A stretch of DNA of 47,319 bases from Planctomycetota bacterium (lineage in GTDB: Bacteria > Planctomycetota > UBA1135 > GCA-002686595): positions 1 to 47,319 of the forward strand of contig JADHNZ010000025.1 of NCBI GenBank assembly GCA_016779225.1, given 5' to 3'. Shown piece by piece: positions 31,159 to 37,803 of the stretch. The notes beneath the pieces are model-generated. The model saw nothing but the letters and a program-made list of their open reading frames with translations, had not been told where the DNA came from and ran no database searches. The position numbers and the translations under genes were made by a program. Each line of letters begins with the position of its first letter. Position 1 is the stretch's first letter.

Positions 31159-33141
31159 TCAGGCAGCCGGCTCCTGGCCGGGCGCCTGGTGATCGGGGCC
31201 CTCGTCCGAGGGGGGCGGGCCGGAGGAGGGGGTGGCGCTGCACAGCTCGGGGAGCTCGCCGCCGGCCTGGACCTGGGCCATGAGGCGGAGGGCGTCCACG
31301 AGCCCGGCTTCCGCGGTCTCATCGCCGGCCGCCGCGCGCCTCTCAAGCTCCTGGATCTCGAGCTTGAGGTGCTTCAGACACTCCTTGCGCAGGATCTTGT
31401 CGAGGGCCTTGAGGGCCTGGTCCACGAGGGAGCGCGGGCTCTCCGCGGTCATGGCCCGGCTGACAAGCCCCATGACCTTCTTGCGGGCCGGGTCGTCTCC
31501 AAGCTGGTTGAGAACCGCACTCGGAGTCGGGTCCTTGTCCTCGTCCCAGAGGCTGCACATGGCCTCGAAGATCGCCCGGCCGCTGGCAGGGAGGTGTCGG
31601 TCGAGGGCGGCGCGCACGCCGGGGAAGACCTCGAAGTCCACGAGGACAGCGCCGAGCAGGTCCGCCAGGATGTTCGTCATCGCGGCGCGGTCGCGCTTGC
31701 TGCGCTCCACGCCTGGCGGGCCCGAGGTGGTCCCCTCCTCATCAGAGCCACCGCCATCAGAGCCGCCATCAAAATCACCGCCGCCAGAATCACCGCCTCC
31801 GGTACGACGGGCTCCCCCCATCGCCCCCGAGCCGCGCTGGTCGCGCGCGAAGCGGTCGTAGTCGGCGCGCAGGGCCTCGTAGCGGATGTCGAGCTCGCTG
31901 CTGGCCTGCCGCAGGACCTCGTCCGCCATGGTCGCGTGCTTGAGGACGCTGACGAGCTTGAAGAGCTCCGCCAGGCCACTGACGCGCTCCCGGCCGCGCA
32001 GCTTGCGGAGCCCCCCGAGGAGGAACTCCGACCAGCCCATGGCGTTCTCGAGGTGCGCCTCCATCCCGGCAGCCCCGTCTCGCGCGATCACATCCGCGGG
32101 GTCCTCCCCGCCGTCGATGCGCACCACCTTGAGCTCGAGCTCCAGCGGGAGCAGGCCCAGCAGGGCCTTCACCGCCGCCTTGCGCCCGGCCTCGTCGCCG
32201 TCGAACAGCAGGATCCCCGTCTGGGCCCCGGTCTTGCGCACCAGCCGAGCGTGCTGGCTGGTGGTCGAGGTGCCGAGCACCGCGACGGACTCACGCAGGC
32301 CGGCCGCGTGCAGGGCCATCACATCCGTGTAGCCCTCCACCAGGATCAGGCGCTTCTGGGTCCGGGCGTGCTGGAGGGCCTTGTCGAACCCGTAGATCAG
32401 GCTGCCCTTCTTGAACCAGGTCGTCTCCGGGGTGTTCACATACTTCGGACCGTCCGCGCCGGGCAGCAGGCGGGCGCCGAAGCCCACGGTGCGTCCGCGC
32501 GCGTCGCGGATCGGAACCATGAGGCGGTTCCAGAAGAAGTCGTAGGCGCTGCCGTCTTCGCGCCTGCGCAGGAGGCCGACGGCCTCGCCGAGTCGAACCG
32601 CGTCCGCCCCCTGCGCCTCGAGGCGGCGCGCGATCGGCGCGCCCTGGGGCGCGAAGCCCAGCCCGAACGAGTCGATGGTGTCCTGGTCGAAGCCGCGAGA
32701 CTGGAGGTACTCACGCGCCGCGCGCCCCTCGGGGCCGGCGAGGCACTTGCGGTAGAAATCCTCCGCGCGGCGCAGGAGCTTCAGCGCGGGCTCGTCGCTC
32801 GAGTCGCCTGTGCCCGGGCCCTGCCCCTTCCTGCGCGGGACCTCGAGCCCGACTCGGGTGGCCGCGTCCTCAAGGGCCTCCATGAAGCTGATCCCGAGGC
32901 GCTTCTGGATCAGGTCCAGCACATCGCCGCCGGTGCTGCAGGCCCCGAAGCAGTACCACAGGCCCGGATCGGGACCGATGGTGAACGAGGGCGTGTCCTC
33001 CTCGTGCAGCGGACAGCAGGCCCACAGGCGGTTGCTGCGGTGGACCGGCTCCTTCCCCCACTCGCGCACGAGGCTCTCGACGGGAAGTCTGGACTTGACC
33101 TCCTCGACAAAGCGCTTGAACTCGTGGGAATCGGACGACAT
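31159..33141 (-). CDS. dnaG: DNA primase
   Basis: Synthesises RNA primers for replication; 660 residues. The N-terminal CHC2 zinc finger reads CCPLHEEDTPSF (C43, H46) then YCFGACSTGGD (C64, C68): the second pair is C-x3-C instead of the usual C-x2-C. The catalytic core has the TOPRIM motifs LVEGYTD (E269) and FDGDEAG (D314, D316). A Gly/Asp/Ser-rich linker (about 437-477) separates it from the C-terminal helicase-interaction region. The ATG at 33141 is chosen because the zinc finger starts 42 residues later as in other DnaGs; the in-frame extension upstream crosses a candidate promoter and terminator. It precedes rpoD in one operon. Confidence 0.96.
   Translation of the reverse strand: MSSDSHEFKRFVEEVKSRLPVESLVREWGKEPVHRSNRLWACCPLHEEDTPSFTIGPDPGLWYCFGACSTGGDVLDLIQKRLGISFMEALEDAATRVGLEVPRRKGQGPGTGDSSDEPALKLLRRAEDFYRKCLAGPEGRAAREYLQSRGFDQDTIDSFGLGFAPQGAPIARRLEAQGADAVRLGEAVGLLRRREDGSAYDFFWNRLMVPIRDARGRTVGFGARLLPGADGPKYVNTPETTWFKKGSLIYGFDKALQHARTQKRLILVEGYTDVMALHAAGLRESVAVLGTSTTSQHARLVRKTGAQTGILLFDGDEAGRKAAVKALLGLLPLELELKVVRIDGGEDPADVIARDGAAGMEAHLENAMGWSEFLLGGLRKLRGRERVSGLAELFKLVSVLKHATMADEVLRQASSELDIRYEALRADYDRFARDQRGSGAMGGARRTGGGDSGGGDFDGGSDGGGSDEEGTTSGPPGVERSKRDRAAMTNILADLLGAVLVDFEVFPGVRAALDRHLPASGRAIFEAMCSLWDEDKDPTPSAVLNQLGDDPARKKVMGLVSRAMTAESPRSLVDQALKALDKILRKECLKHLKLEIQELERRAAAGDETAEAGLVDALRLMAQVQAGGELPELCSATPSSGPPPSDEGPDHQAPGQEPAA
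31732..31800 (-). repeat. dnaG: Gly/Asp/Ser low-complexity linker within dnaG
   Basis: Minus-strand codons here are GGC/GGT/GAT/TCT with one TTT, forming imperfect repeats of GATGGCGG(C/T)-type units. Neighbouring dnaG codons almost always end in G or C. This marks a locally expanded or recently changed segment. Confidence 0.75.
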
Positions 33142-33416
33142 GGGAGTTCCGGCACAACGCCGGAGGGAGTCGACGCAGGGTCGACGGGGGCACAGGAGGA
33201 CCGATGGCGCGAGGCCGCGGTCTGGGAAGGGGGGTGCCCCAAGGCGCGTCTCCGACCGCATGCACGAGTCGGGTCCGGAGAAGGCGTCGCCTGGTTGGGA
33301 GGGGCTTGGTGGTTCTTGGAGAACGGGGCCAGTGGTGCCTGCTCCGAGGGGTTCGAGGGGTCGAGAAGAAGACCGTCCTCGCAGGTGGGAAAGCAGGCAC
33401 GCTCCCAGTTCTGCGA

Positions 33417-33422
33417 AGATTA
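33417..33422 (-). promoter_or_regulatory. Candidate -10 element (TAATCT) of dnaG-rpoD
   Basis: TAnnnT hexamer 276 nt upstream of the dnaG ATG; the -35 at 17-nt spacing reads TTCCAT. It would give dnaG-rpoD its own promoter separate from the ksgA unit. Confidence 0.33.
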
Positions 33423-33469
33423 GCCCACCGGCCGGGGGGATGGAACCGGCGACGAGAAAAGGATTCGCG

Positions 33470-33507
33470 GTGCCCCGATTCCGTGGCTCCGTCCCAGGAC
33501 GGGGCAC
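33470..33507 (-). terminator. Stem-loop after rsmA/ksgA
   Basis: Arms GTGCCCCG (33470-33477) and CGGGGCAC (33500-33507), beginning 9 nt after the ksgA stop. On the minus strand the stem is followed within 10 nt by CCTTTTCTC, the closest thing to a U-tract among the hairpins here. An alternative CCGTCC-TG-GGACGG hairpin lies inside. Confidence 0.5.
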
Positions 33508-33516
33508 GAAAGCGCC

Positions 33517-34386
33517 TCAACGACCGTTCAGAGCGGCCTCGAGGCGGCCCCAGGCCGCGAGGTCCAGGGCCTGGACGCGGGCCTCGGGGTCCACCCCTGC
33601 CCGCTCGAGGGCAGCCTCCGCGAGGGCGCGCTCCCCCAGGTGATCGGCCAGGACGCGACGCACCATCTGGCGCCGGCGCTGCAGGAGGGACCCCGCCAGG
33701 ACCCGCACCCGCGAGCGCTCCTCGGCCCCGGGCAGGTCCTCTCGCAGGACCCCGTGGGCCAGGCGGCTGTCCACCCGCGGACGCGGGCTGAAGGCCCCTG
33801 GCGGGACCTTCCGGCCGGCGCGGACCCGGTAGGAGACCTGCACGGCCACCGTCAGGGCCCCCCAGTCCGCGGTGCCAGGGCTGCCCCCGAGCCGATCCGC
33901 GAGCTCCTCCTGCACGAGGACGGTGAAGCTCGTCGGGGGGCGCTCCATGCCCGCCACCAGGGCCAGCACGGGCGCCGAGATCGAGTACGGCAGGTTGGCC
34001 ACCAGGTGCCAGGGCCCCTCCTGGGGGACCGCGCGCCCCCAGCCCTCGCCGAGGGCGTGCTTGCCCGCCAAGGCGTCGGCCTCCAGGACCTCCGCATGGG
34101 GATAGGGCTCGAGGAACCCAGCGGCCACGGGGACCAGGCGCGGGTCGACCTCGAGACAGACCAGGCGCCCCACCGCGTGGGCCAGGTGAACCGAGAGGAA
34201 GCCGCAGCCGGGCCCGACCTCGACCACATGGGCGGCCTCGGGGAGGGCCGCGTCCTCGACGATGGCGCGCGCGGTGTTCTCGTCGAGGAGGAAGTTCTGA
34301 CCCAGGCGCTTGCTGGGCCGGAAGCCCGCCGCGTCGAGGGCAGCCTTGAAGCTCTGCCAGGGGGGGCGGGGAGCACGGTCGCTCAT
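33517..34386 (-). CDS. rsmA: 16S rRNA dimethyladenosine transferase
   Basis: Dimethylates two adjacent adenosines near the 3' end of 16S rRNA (KsgA family), 289 residues, cytoplasmic. Seen: RLGQNFLLDENTARAIVEDA, SAM-binding motif VVEVGPGCGFLSVHL, acidic loop CLEVDPRLV, catalytic motif NLPYSISAPVLA, and the C-terminal FSPRPRVDSRL segment followed by a small helical domain. The ATG at 34386 overlaps the upstream SUMF1 gene's stop (ATGA). Annotated elsewhere as ksgA. Confidence 0.96.
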   Translation of the reverse strand: MSDRAPRPPWQSFKAALDAAGFRPSKRLGQNFLLDENTARAIVEDAALPEAAHVVEVGPGCGFLSVHLAHAVGRLVCLEVDPRLVPVAAGFLEPYPHAEVLEADALAGKHALGEGWGRAVPQEGPWHLVANLPYSISAPVLALVAGMERPPTSFTVLVQEELADRLGGSPGTADWGALTVAVQVSYRVRAGRKVPPGAFSPRPRVDSRLAHGVLREDLPGAEERSRVRVLAGSLLQRRRQMVRRVLADHLGERALAEAALERAGVDPEARVQALDLAAWGRLEAALNGR

Positions 34387-35399
34387 CGGGAGGCCCCCTC
34401 TCTCAGCCAGCCCAGGGCCGCGGGTGCGCCGGGCTCCGCGGCGAGGCGGGTCAGGAGTGCCAGGGCAGGGCTCCCCCACGCCTCCCCCACGGCCCGCACC
34501 CGCTCTGCGTTGCGAGGCTGGGACCAGGCCGCTGCGCGCGCGCTCAGGTAGGCGCTCGCGTCGGCAACGCACCGCAGTCCAAGATCCACCGCGCGGTGCC
34601 GCGGGTCGAGGCCCCGCGCGTGCAGCCCGGACTCGCCGTGAAGGGGCGTGATCGGCTCGAGCCACGAGCCGCCCATGGCGCAGGCGGGGAGGGTCTCCCC
34701 CCCGCCCGTCAGGGGCAGGCGCACCATGGCGCCCCCGACCCCGAAGCTCGCCGGCGGGGCGCCCGCGCACCACTCCCACACATTGCCCACGAGATCGGCG
34801 ATCCGCGTGCCCGGGATCCGGCCCGACACGAAGGTCCCCACCGCCACGGCGCGGCCCAGCCCGACCTCCAGGGTGTTCGCCGCCGACTGCATGGGCTGGA
34901 CTCCATAGGGGAAGGCCTGACGGCCAGCGCCCGCTGCGATCCACAGCCACTCGGACACCGTTGGCAGGCGCATCCCCCGGGCAGCAGCAAGCTCCTCCGC
35001 CTCCGCACGGTCCATGCCCACCGCGGGCAGCGCGGTGGAGCTCCCCGACCACTCCCCCAGGGCGCCAGGCGGCGGCGCGCCCAGGGTGTCCATCCACAGC
35101 CCTCGCGTCACCTCGAGCCGATCCACGAGCAGGAAGTCCGAGGCCACCCGCCCCTCGTAGCCGACGGGGAGCCGACCACCCAGCAGGGCGTTGGAGCCGA
35201 TCGGCACGAGCGCAAGCCGCTCCAGGTCGAGAGGTTCGAGCGGGCGCTCCTCCGGGGCGCAGCCCGCCAGGAGACCGGCGAGCAGGAGTGCGGAGGCCGC
35301 GGCCCGCGCGCCCTCAAGATGCACGAGCCCCGCGCGTGCGCCGAAGCGCGCGCGCGGGGCTCGTGAGAGCTGGGGACCGGCCGACGCCGCGGAGGCCAC
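34383..35399 (-). CDS. Lipoprotein with sulfatase-modifying-factor (FGE-like) domain
   Basis: 338 residues if started at the ATG at 35399, or 313 from the GTG at 35324, which gives a classical lipoprotein signal (VHLEGARAAASALLLAGLLAGC) with an LAGC lipobox. The body has the SUMF1 fold landmarks: LALVPIGSNALLGG, VASDFLLVDRLEVTRGLW, LPTVSEWLWIAAGAGRQAFPYG, LVGNVWEWC and AMGGSW. The two catalytic Cys residues of true formylglycine-generating enzymes are not evident and no sulfatase is nearby, so it is probably a non-catalytic lipid-anchored relative. A strong hairpin occupies the first codons of the longer form and ends on the GTG start. The stop overlaps rsmA. Confidence 0.78.
   Translation of the reverse strand: MASAASAGPQLSRAPRARFGARAGLVHLEGARAAASALLLAGLLAGCAPEERPLEPLDLERLALVPIGSNALLGGRLPVGYEGRVASDFLLVDRLEVTRGLWMDTLGAPPPGALGEWSGSSTALPAVGMDRAEAEELAAARGMRLPTVSEWLWIAAGAGRQAFPYGVQPMQSAANTLEVGLGRAVAVGTFVSGRIPGTRIADLVGNVWEWCAGAPPASFGVGGAMVRLPLTGGGETLPACAMGGSWLEPITPLHGESGLHARGLDPRHRAVDLGLRCVADASAYLSARAAAWSQPRNAERVRAVGEAWGSPALALLTRLAAEPGAPAALGWLREGASR
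35322..35365 (-). terminator. 19-bp GC-rich hairpin between Pal and SUMF1 genes
   Basis: CACGAGCCCCGCGCG (35322-35336) pairs perfectly with CGCGCGGGGCTCGTG (35351-35365). The inner TGCG/CGCG adds four pairs including one G-U, leaving the loop CCGAAG. It lies 50 nt after the OmpA/Pal stop with no U-tract, and its last three bases are the candidate GTG start of the SUMF1 lipoprotein. It may be a terminator, attenuator or translation-blocking structure. Confidence 0.6.
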
Positions 35400-35414
35400 G
35401 ACCGCCCCTCCTGC

Positions 35415-36134
35415 TCAGTTGCCCGCGTCGGCGACGAAGATCTCGACGCGGCGGTTCATCTTCTTGTTGGCCGCGCTGTCGTTCGCCTTCAGCGGCATGT
35501 GCGGGCCGAAGCCCATGACGACGAGGTCGCTGGACTTGATGCCCTTCTGCTCATCGAGCAGGGCCGCGACCGCCACCGCGCGCTCGGCGCTCAGCTGCAT
35601 GTTCCCCTTGGGGAACTTCTTGAGGGTCGCGGGCTTCTTGATCGGGTCCGTGTCGGTGTGACCGCGGACATAGATCTTGTCGTAGGGGTTCTTGAGGATG
35701 TCCGCGGCGATCCCGGCCAGGGCCTTCTTGCCAGCCTCACCGAGGTCCGCGGAGCCCGAGTCGAACAGGAGCGAGTCCTGGATCATGGTCACATAGCCAC
35801 CCTCGACGCGGAAGGTCTCCACATCCTCGAGGGGACGGTCGAGCTCGGCGATGCGAGCCTGGAGCTCGTCGATGCGGGCCTGGGCCTCTTTGTCGTAGCC
35901 GGCCTCCTGGAGGCCGCGCGTGTAGGCGTCCTGGACCTGGGCCTTCAGGGCCGCGTTCTCCTCACGCAGCCGCTGGTTCTCGAGGTCCAGCTGGTAGTTC
36001 TGGTCCTGGTGGAACTTCGCCAGGTCGGTGGAACGGTCGTACTGGTCCTGCGTCACGCAGGAGGCGAGGACGGAGGCCGCGCCCAGCAGGGCGATGCGGC
36101 GGAGCGTCGTGTGCAGGGTGCGTCGCTCGATCAT
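35415..36134 (-). CDS. OmpA/Pal-family peptidoglycan-associated lipoprotein
   Basis: Envelope protein of 239 residues linking outer membrane and peptidoglycan. It has a lipoprotein signal ending LASC, a coiled-coil region (about 30-110: YQLDLENQRLREENAALKAQ, ARIDELQARIAELDRPLEDV), then a C-terminal OmpA-like domain (LLFDSGSADLGEAGKKALAG, IYVRGHTDTDPI, LSAERAVAVAALL, NRRVEIFV) with the conserved peptidoglycan-binding Asp/Arg residues. The ATG at 36134 gives the canonical signal. It is preceded by a TACTCT hexamer and a 21-bp repeat array. Confidence 0.93.
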   Translation of the reverse strand: MIERRTLHTTLRRIALLGAASVLASCVTQDQYDRSTDLAKFHQDQNYQLDLENQRLREENAALKAQVQDAYTRGLQEAGYDKEAQARIDELQARIAELDRPLEDVETFRVEGGYVTMIQDSLLFDSGSADLGEAGKKALAGIAADILKNPYDKIYVRGHTDTDPIKKPATLKKFPKGNMQLSAERAVAVAALLDEQKGIKSSDLVVMGFGPHMPLKANDSAANKKMNRRVEIFVADAGN

Positions 36135-36283
36135 CTCGGTTGGATTCCTTGCAGTCTTGGGCGGGCCGATGGGCGCCGCCGCGTGGCCAGGCCGGCGCCG
36201 GACCTGGACCCCCCTCGGTCGACCCCGCGCCCCAACGAGGAGCCCGAGGCGCCGCGACTCGTGCGCCAGCCGCAGCGACGTCG

Positions 36284-36289
36284 AGAGTA
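36284..36289 (-). promoter_or_regulatory. Candidate -10 element (TACTCT) of the Pal gene
   Basis: TAnnnT hexamer; its -35 position (36307-36312) falls inside the first copy of the 21-bp tandem repeat. Predicted leader about 143 nt. Confidence 0.37.
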
Positions 36290-36300
36290 GGAATCGGCAC

Positions 36301-36447
36301 AGGCGAATCCCAGCGTGCCGCAGGCGAATCCCAGCGTGCCGCAGGCGAATCCCAGCGTGCCGCGGGCGAGACCCTGGGGACTGCAGGCACGACCCCGGCG
36401 GGCGCAGGCATCCCCAGGCGTGCCGCAGGCCAGCCCTCTCCTGCCGC
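36301..36447. repeat. 21-bp tandem repeat (3 perfect, 4 degenerate units)
   Basis: Unit aggcgaatcccagcgtgccgc at 36301-36321, 36322-36342 and 36343-36363, followed by degenerate 21-nt units at 36364, 36385, 36406 and 36427. It begins 11 nt upstream of the candidate Pal -10 on the minus strand. No spacers; not CRISPR. Confidence 0.9.
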
Positions 36448-36545
36448 ATCCGCCCTCACGACCCGGCCTCGATCGCAGGCCCCTCCCCCGGGCTGGGCCC
36501 GAGGCCCCCGCGCCCCGGCCGCCCCCAGGGCCCGCCCGGAACGCA

Positions 36546-36577
36546 GAGGACCCCGGAGCCTGGGCCCCGGGGTCCTC
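36546..36577 (-). terminator. 11-bp hairpin after the HTH gene
   Basis: GAGGACCCCGG (36546-36556) and CCGGGGTCCTC (36567-36577) form a perfect 11-bp stem with a 10-nt loop, 33 nt after the HTH gene's stop. No U-tract, but position and stability fit a terminator. Confidence 0.55.
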
Positions 36578-36610
36578 GGTCGCGCGCGGGCCAGAGGGCC
36601 CAAGGCAGGC

Positions 36611-37201
36611 TCAGCCGTTGGCGTCGCCAGGCTCCGCGGGAGCCTGGATCGCCGGCGCGTGGTCGAACTTCTTGCCCATGAAGCCGCCGACAAGCTTGGC
36701 GCCGCCGGAGACGCGCCCCTTGGACAGGGCCAGGGCCACGGGCACGAAGAAGATCATGATCGCGACGGAGGCCAGGACCGCGGCCATCAGGCCGGGGTGC
36801 ATCTCCTCCTCCTCGACGGCGGCAGCCACGGGGACGGCCTCCTCGATCTCGTCTTCGTCCTCTTCGGCCTCGTCGAGCTCCAGGTCGCCGAGGTCCTCGA
36901 CATCCTCCTCGAGCAGGGTGTCCATGTCGACCTCCATCTCCTGGGTCGCCATGCCGCCGTCGCCGTCGAGGTCCTCGTCCTCGAAGACGAGCTCCTCGTC
37001 GGCGCCGCCCATGTCCACGACGGCCTCGTCGGGGCCACCGAGCTCACGGCGCAGCGCGTCCACATCGCTCTGGCGGAGCTTCATGGTCTCGCCCTTGCGG
37101 AACGCGCGGATCTCCCCCTCCGAGACGAGCTTCTTGAGCTCGTCCTCCTTGAGGCGGAGTTCGTCGAGGGCCTGGTCGAAGCTGATGAACTCGTCGGACA
37201 C
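36611..37201 (-). CDS. Membrane-anchored MerR/excisionase-like HTH protein
   Basis: 196-residue protein with three parts. Residues 1-55 form an excisionase/MerR-like winged HTH (ISFDQALDELRLKEDELKKL, then GEIRAFRKGETMKLRQSDVD). Residues 56-135 are an extremely acidic disordered linker. Residues 138-159 are a transmembrane helix (LMAAVLASVAIMIFFVPVAL) followed by a short basic tail. The topology would tether a DNA- or protein-binding domain to the membrane. Such proteins occur in planctomycetes beside secretion/pilus genes; their function is not known to me. It lies 72 nt after the small exported protein gene and ends the minus-strand series; the sequence just upstream contains short GATCGA repeats. 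Confidence 0.82.
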   Translation of the reverse strand: MSDEFISFDQALDELRLKEDELKKLVSEGEIRAFRKGETMKLRQSDVDALRRELGGPDEAVVDMGGADEELVFEDEDLDGDGGMATQEMEVDMDTLLEEDVEDLGDLELDEAEEDEDEIEEAVPVAAAVEEEEMHPGLMAAVLASVAIMIFFVPVALALSKGRVSGGAKLVGGFMGKKFDHAPAIQAPAEPGDANG

Positions 37202-37273
37202 GGGTGACTCCTGTGGTCGGGGCGGCTGGGGGCCTGGGGGGGATGTTGGGGGGGATCGATCGAGGATCGAGGA

Positions 37274-37741
37274 TCAGTCGTCGAGGGGCAGGCCCTGGTC
37301 GCGGAACATGCGCTCCAGGTCCTTGTAGCCGAGGGGGCGGCCCTCCGACTCGGTGCGGTCGTTGAAGCCGTCCAGCTTCAGGTCGAGGGAGATGTTGCGG
37401 GCTCCGAGGAGGCGCACGCCCTGGGAGGACTTCGAGCCGCCGCTGGCCTGGTAGACGCAGAGCTGGCCCGTGACGGTGTCCACGAGGTACAGGACGCTGG
37501 ACCCGGTCAGGTCCACGCCCGTCACGGCGATCATGCGGCCGTTGGAGTCGGCAGTGCCGCCGCCCCCGAGGCCGGCGAAGCCCATCCCGGGCTGGGCCGT
37601 GGTGGCGCCGCCGCCTGCCGAGGCGCCGCCATCTCCCCCGTCCTGGAGCCGCGGCCCGGCGTAGGCCACGGCCAGGGCGACGGCGCACAGCCCGAAGGCC
37701 AGCGCGCGGGAGGTGGAGGTGGACAGCAAGGCGGGAACCAT
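37274..37741 (-). CDS. Small exported protein, unknown function
   Basis: 155-residue protein with a signal/anchor segment (ALAFGLCAVALAVAYAGPRL), a Gly/Ala-rich linker (about 35-65), and a compact domain (MIAVTGVDLTGSSVLYLVDT, then LLGARNISLDLKLDGFND) that resembles small planctomycete proteins of unknown role. The ATG at 37741 is selected by the signal segment and by a TAGACT hexamer ending 10 nt upstream; the longer upstream frame crosses that element. It is likely co-transcribed with the HTH gene downstream. Confidence 0.75.
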   Translation of the reverse strand: MVPALLSTSTSRALAFGLCAVALAVAYAGPRLQDGGDGGASAGGGATTAQPGMGFAGLGGGGTADSNGRMIAVTGVDLTGSSVLYLVDTVTGQLCVYQASGGSKSSQGVRLLGARNISLDLKLDGFNDRTESEGRPLGYKDLERMFRDQGLPLDD

Positions 37742-37751
37742 GGGGCGGACT

Positions 37752-37757
37752 AGTCTA
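37752..37757 (-). promoter_or_regulatory. Candidate -10 element (TAGACT)
   Basis: TAnnnT hexamer ending 10 nt before the ATG at 37741, predicting a leader of only a few nucleotides. Identical to the element before the Gld-type operon. Confidence 0.4.
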
Positions 37758-37803
37758 GCGCGGAGAGGCGGTTGCGCACCAACCCGAAAGGTCCTCCAGG
37801 GCC

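Larger units (their letters stand above)
33142..33516. other. dnaG leader / ksgA downstream region
   Basis: 375 nt without a gene. It contains, in minus-strand order, a hairpin after ksgA (33470-33507), a candidate TAATCT -10 (33417-33422), and a 6-bp hairpin TCCGGC-ACAAC-GCCGGA (33148-33164) 6 nt upstream of the dnaG ATG. The predicted dnaG leader is long, about 270 nt. Confidence 0.6.
36135..36610. other. Intergenic region upstream of the Pal gene
   Basis: 476 nt without a credible gene. From the minus-strand perspective it contains the hairpin ending the HTH gene (36546-36577), the 21-bp tandem array (36301-36447), and the candidate TACTCT -10 (36284-36289) about 150 nt before the Pal ATG. 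Confidence 0.7.

Noticed and set aside
29473..33423. 1316-codon plus-strand open frame opposite rpoD and dnaG
   Set aside because: It is low in motifs and biased to Leu/Val/Asp/His/Gly. It exists because rpoD and dnaG avoid codons whose complement is a stop. No ribosome site or domain is visible.
31159..33507. N-terminal extension of DnaG by 122 codons
   Set aside because: The extension is Pro/Arg/Ser-rich, crosses a candidate promoter and terminator hairpin, and DnaG normally begins just before its zinc finger.
36301..36447. Possible CRISPR array or repeat protein gene
   Set aside because: Units of 21 bp are contiguous without spacers. The frames across them lack a ribosome site and decay into unrelated sequence.
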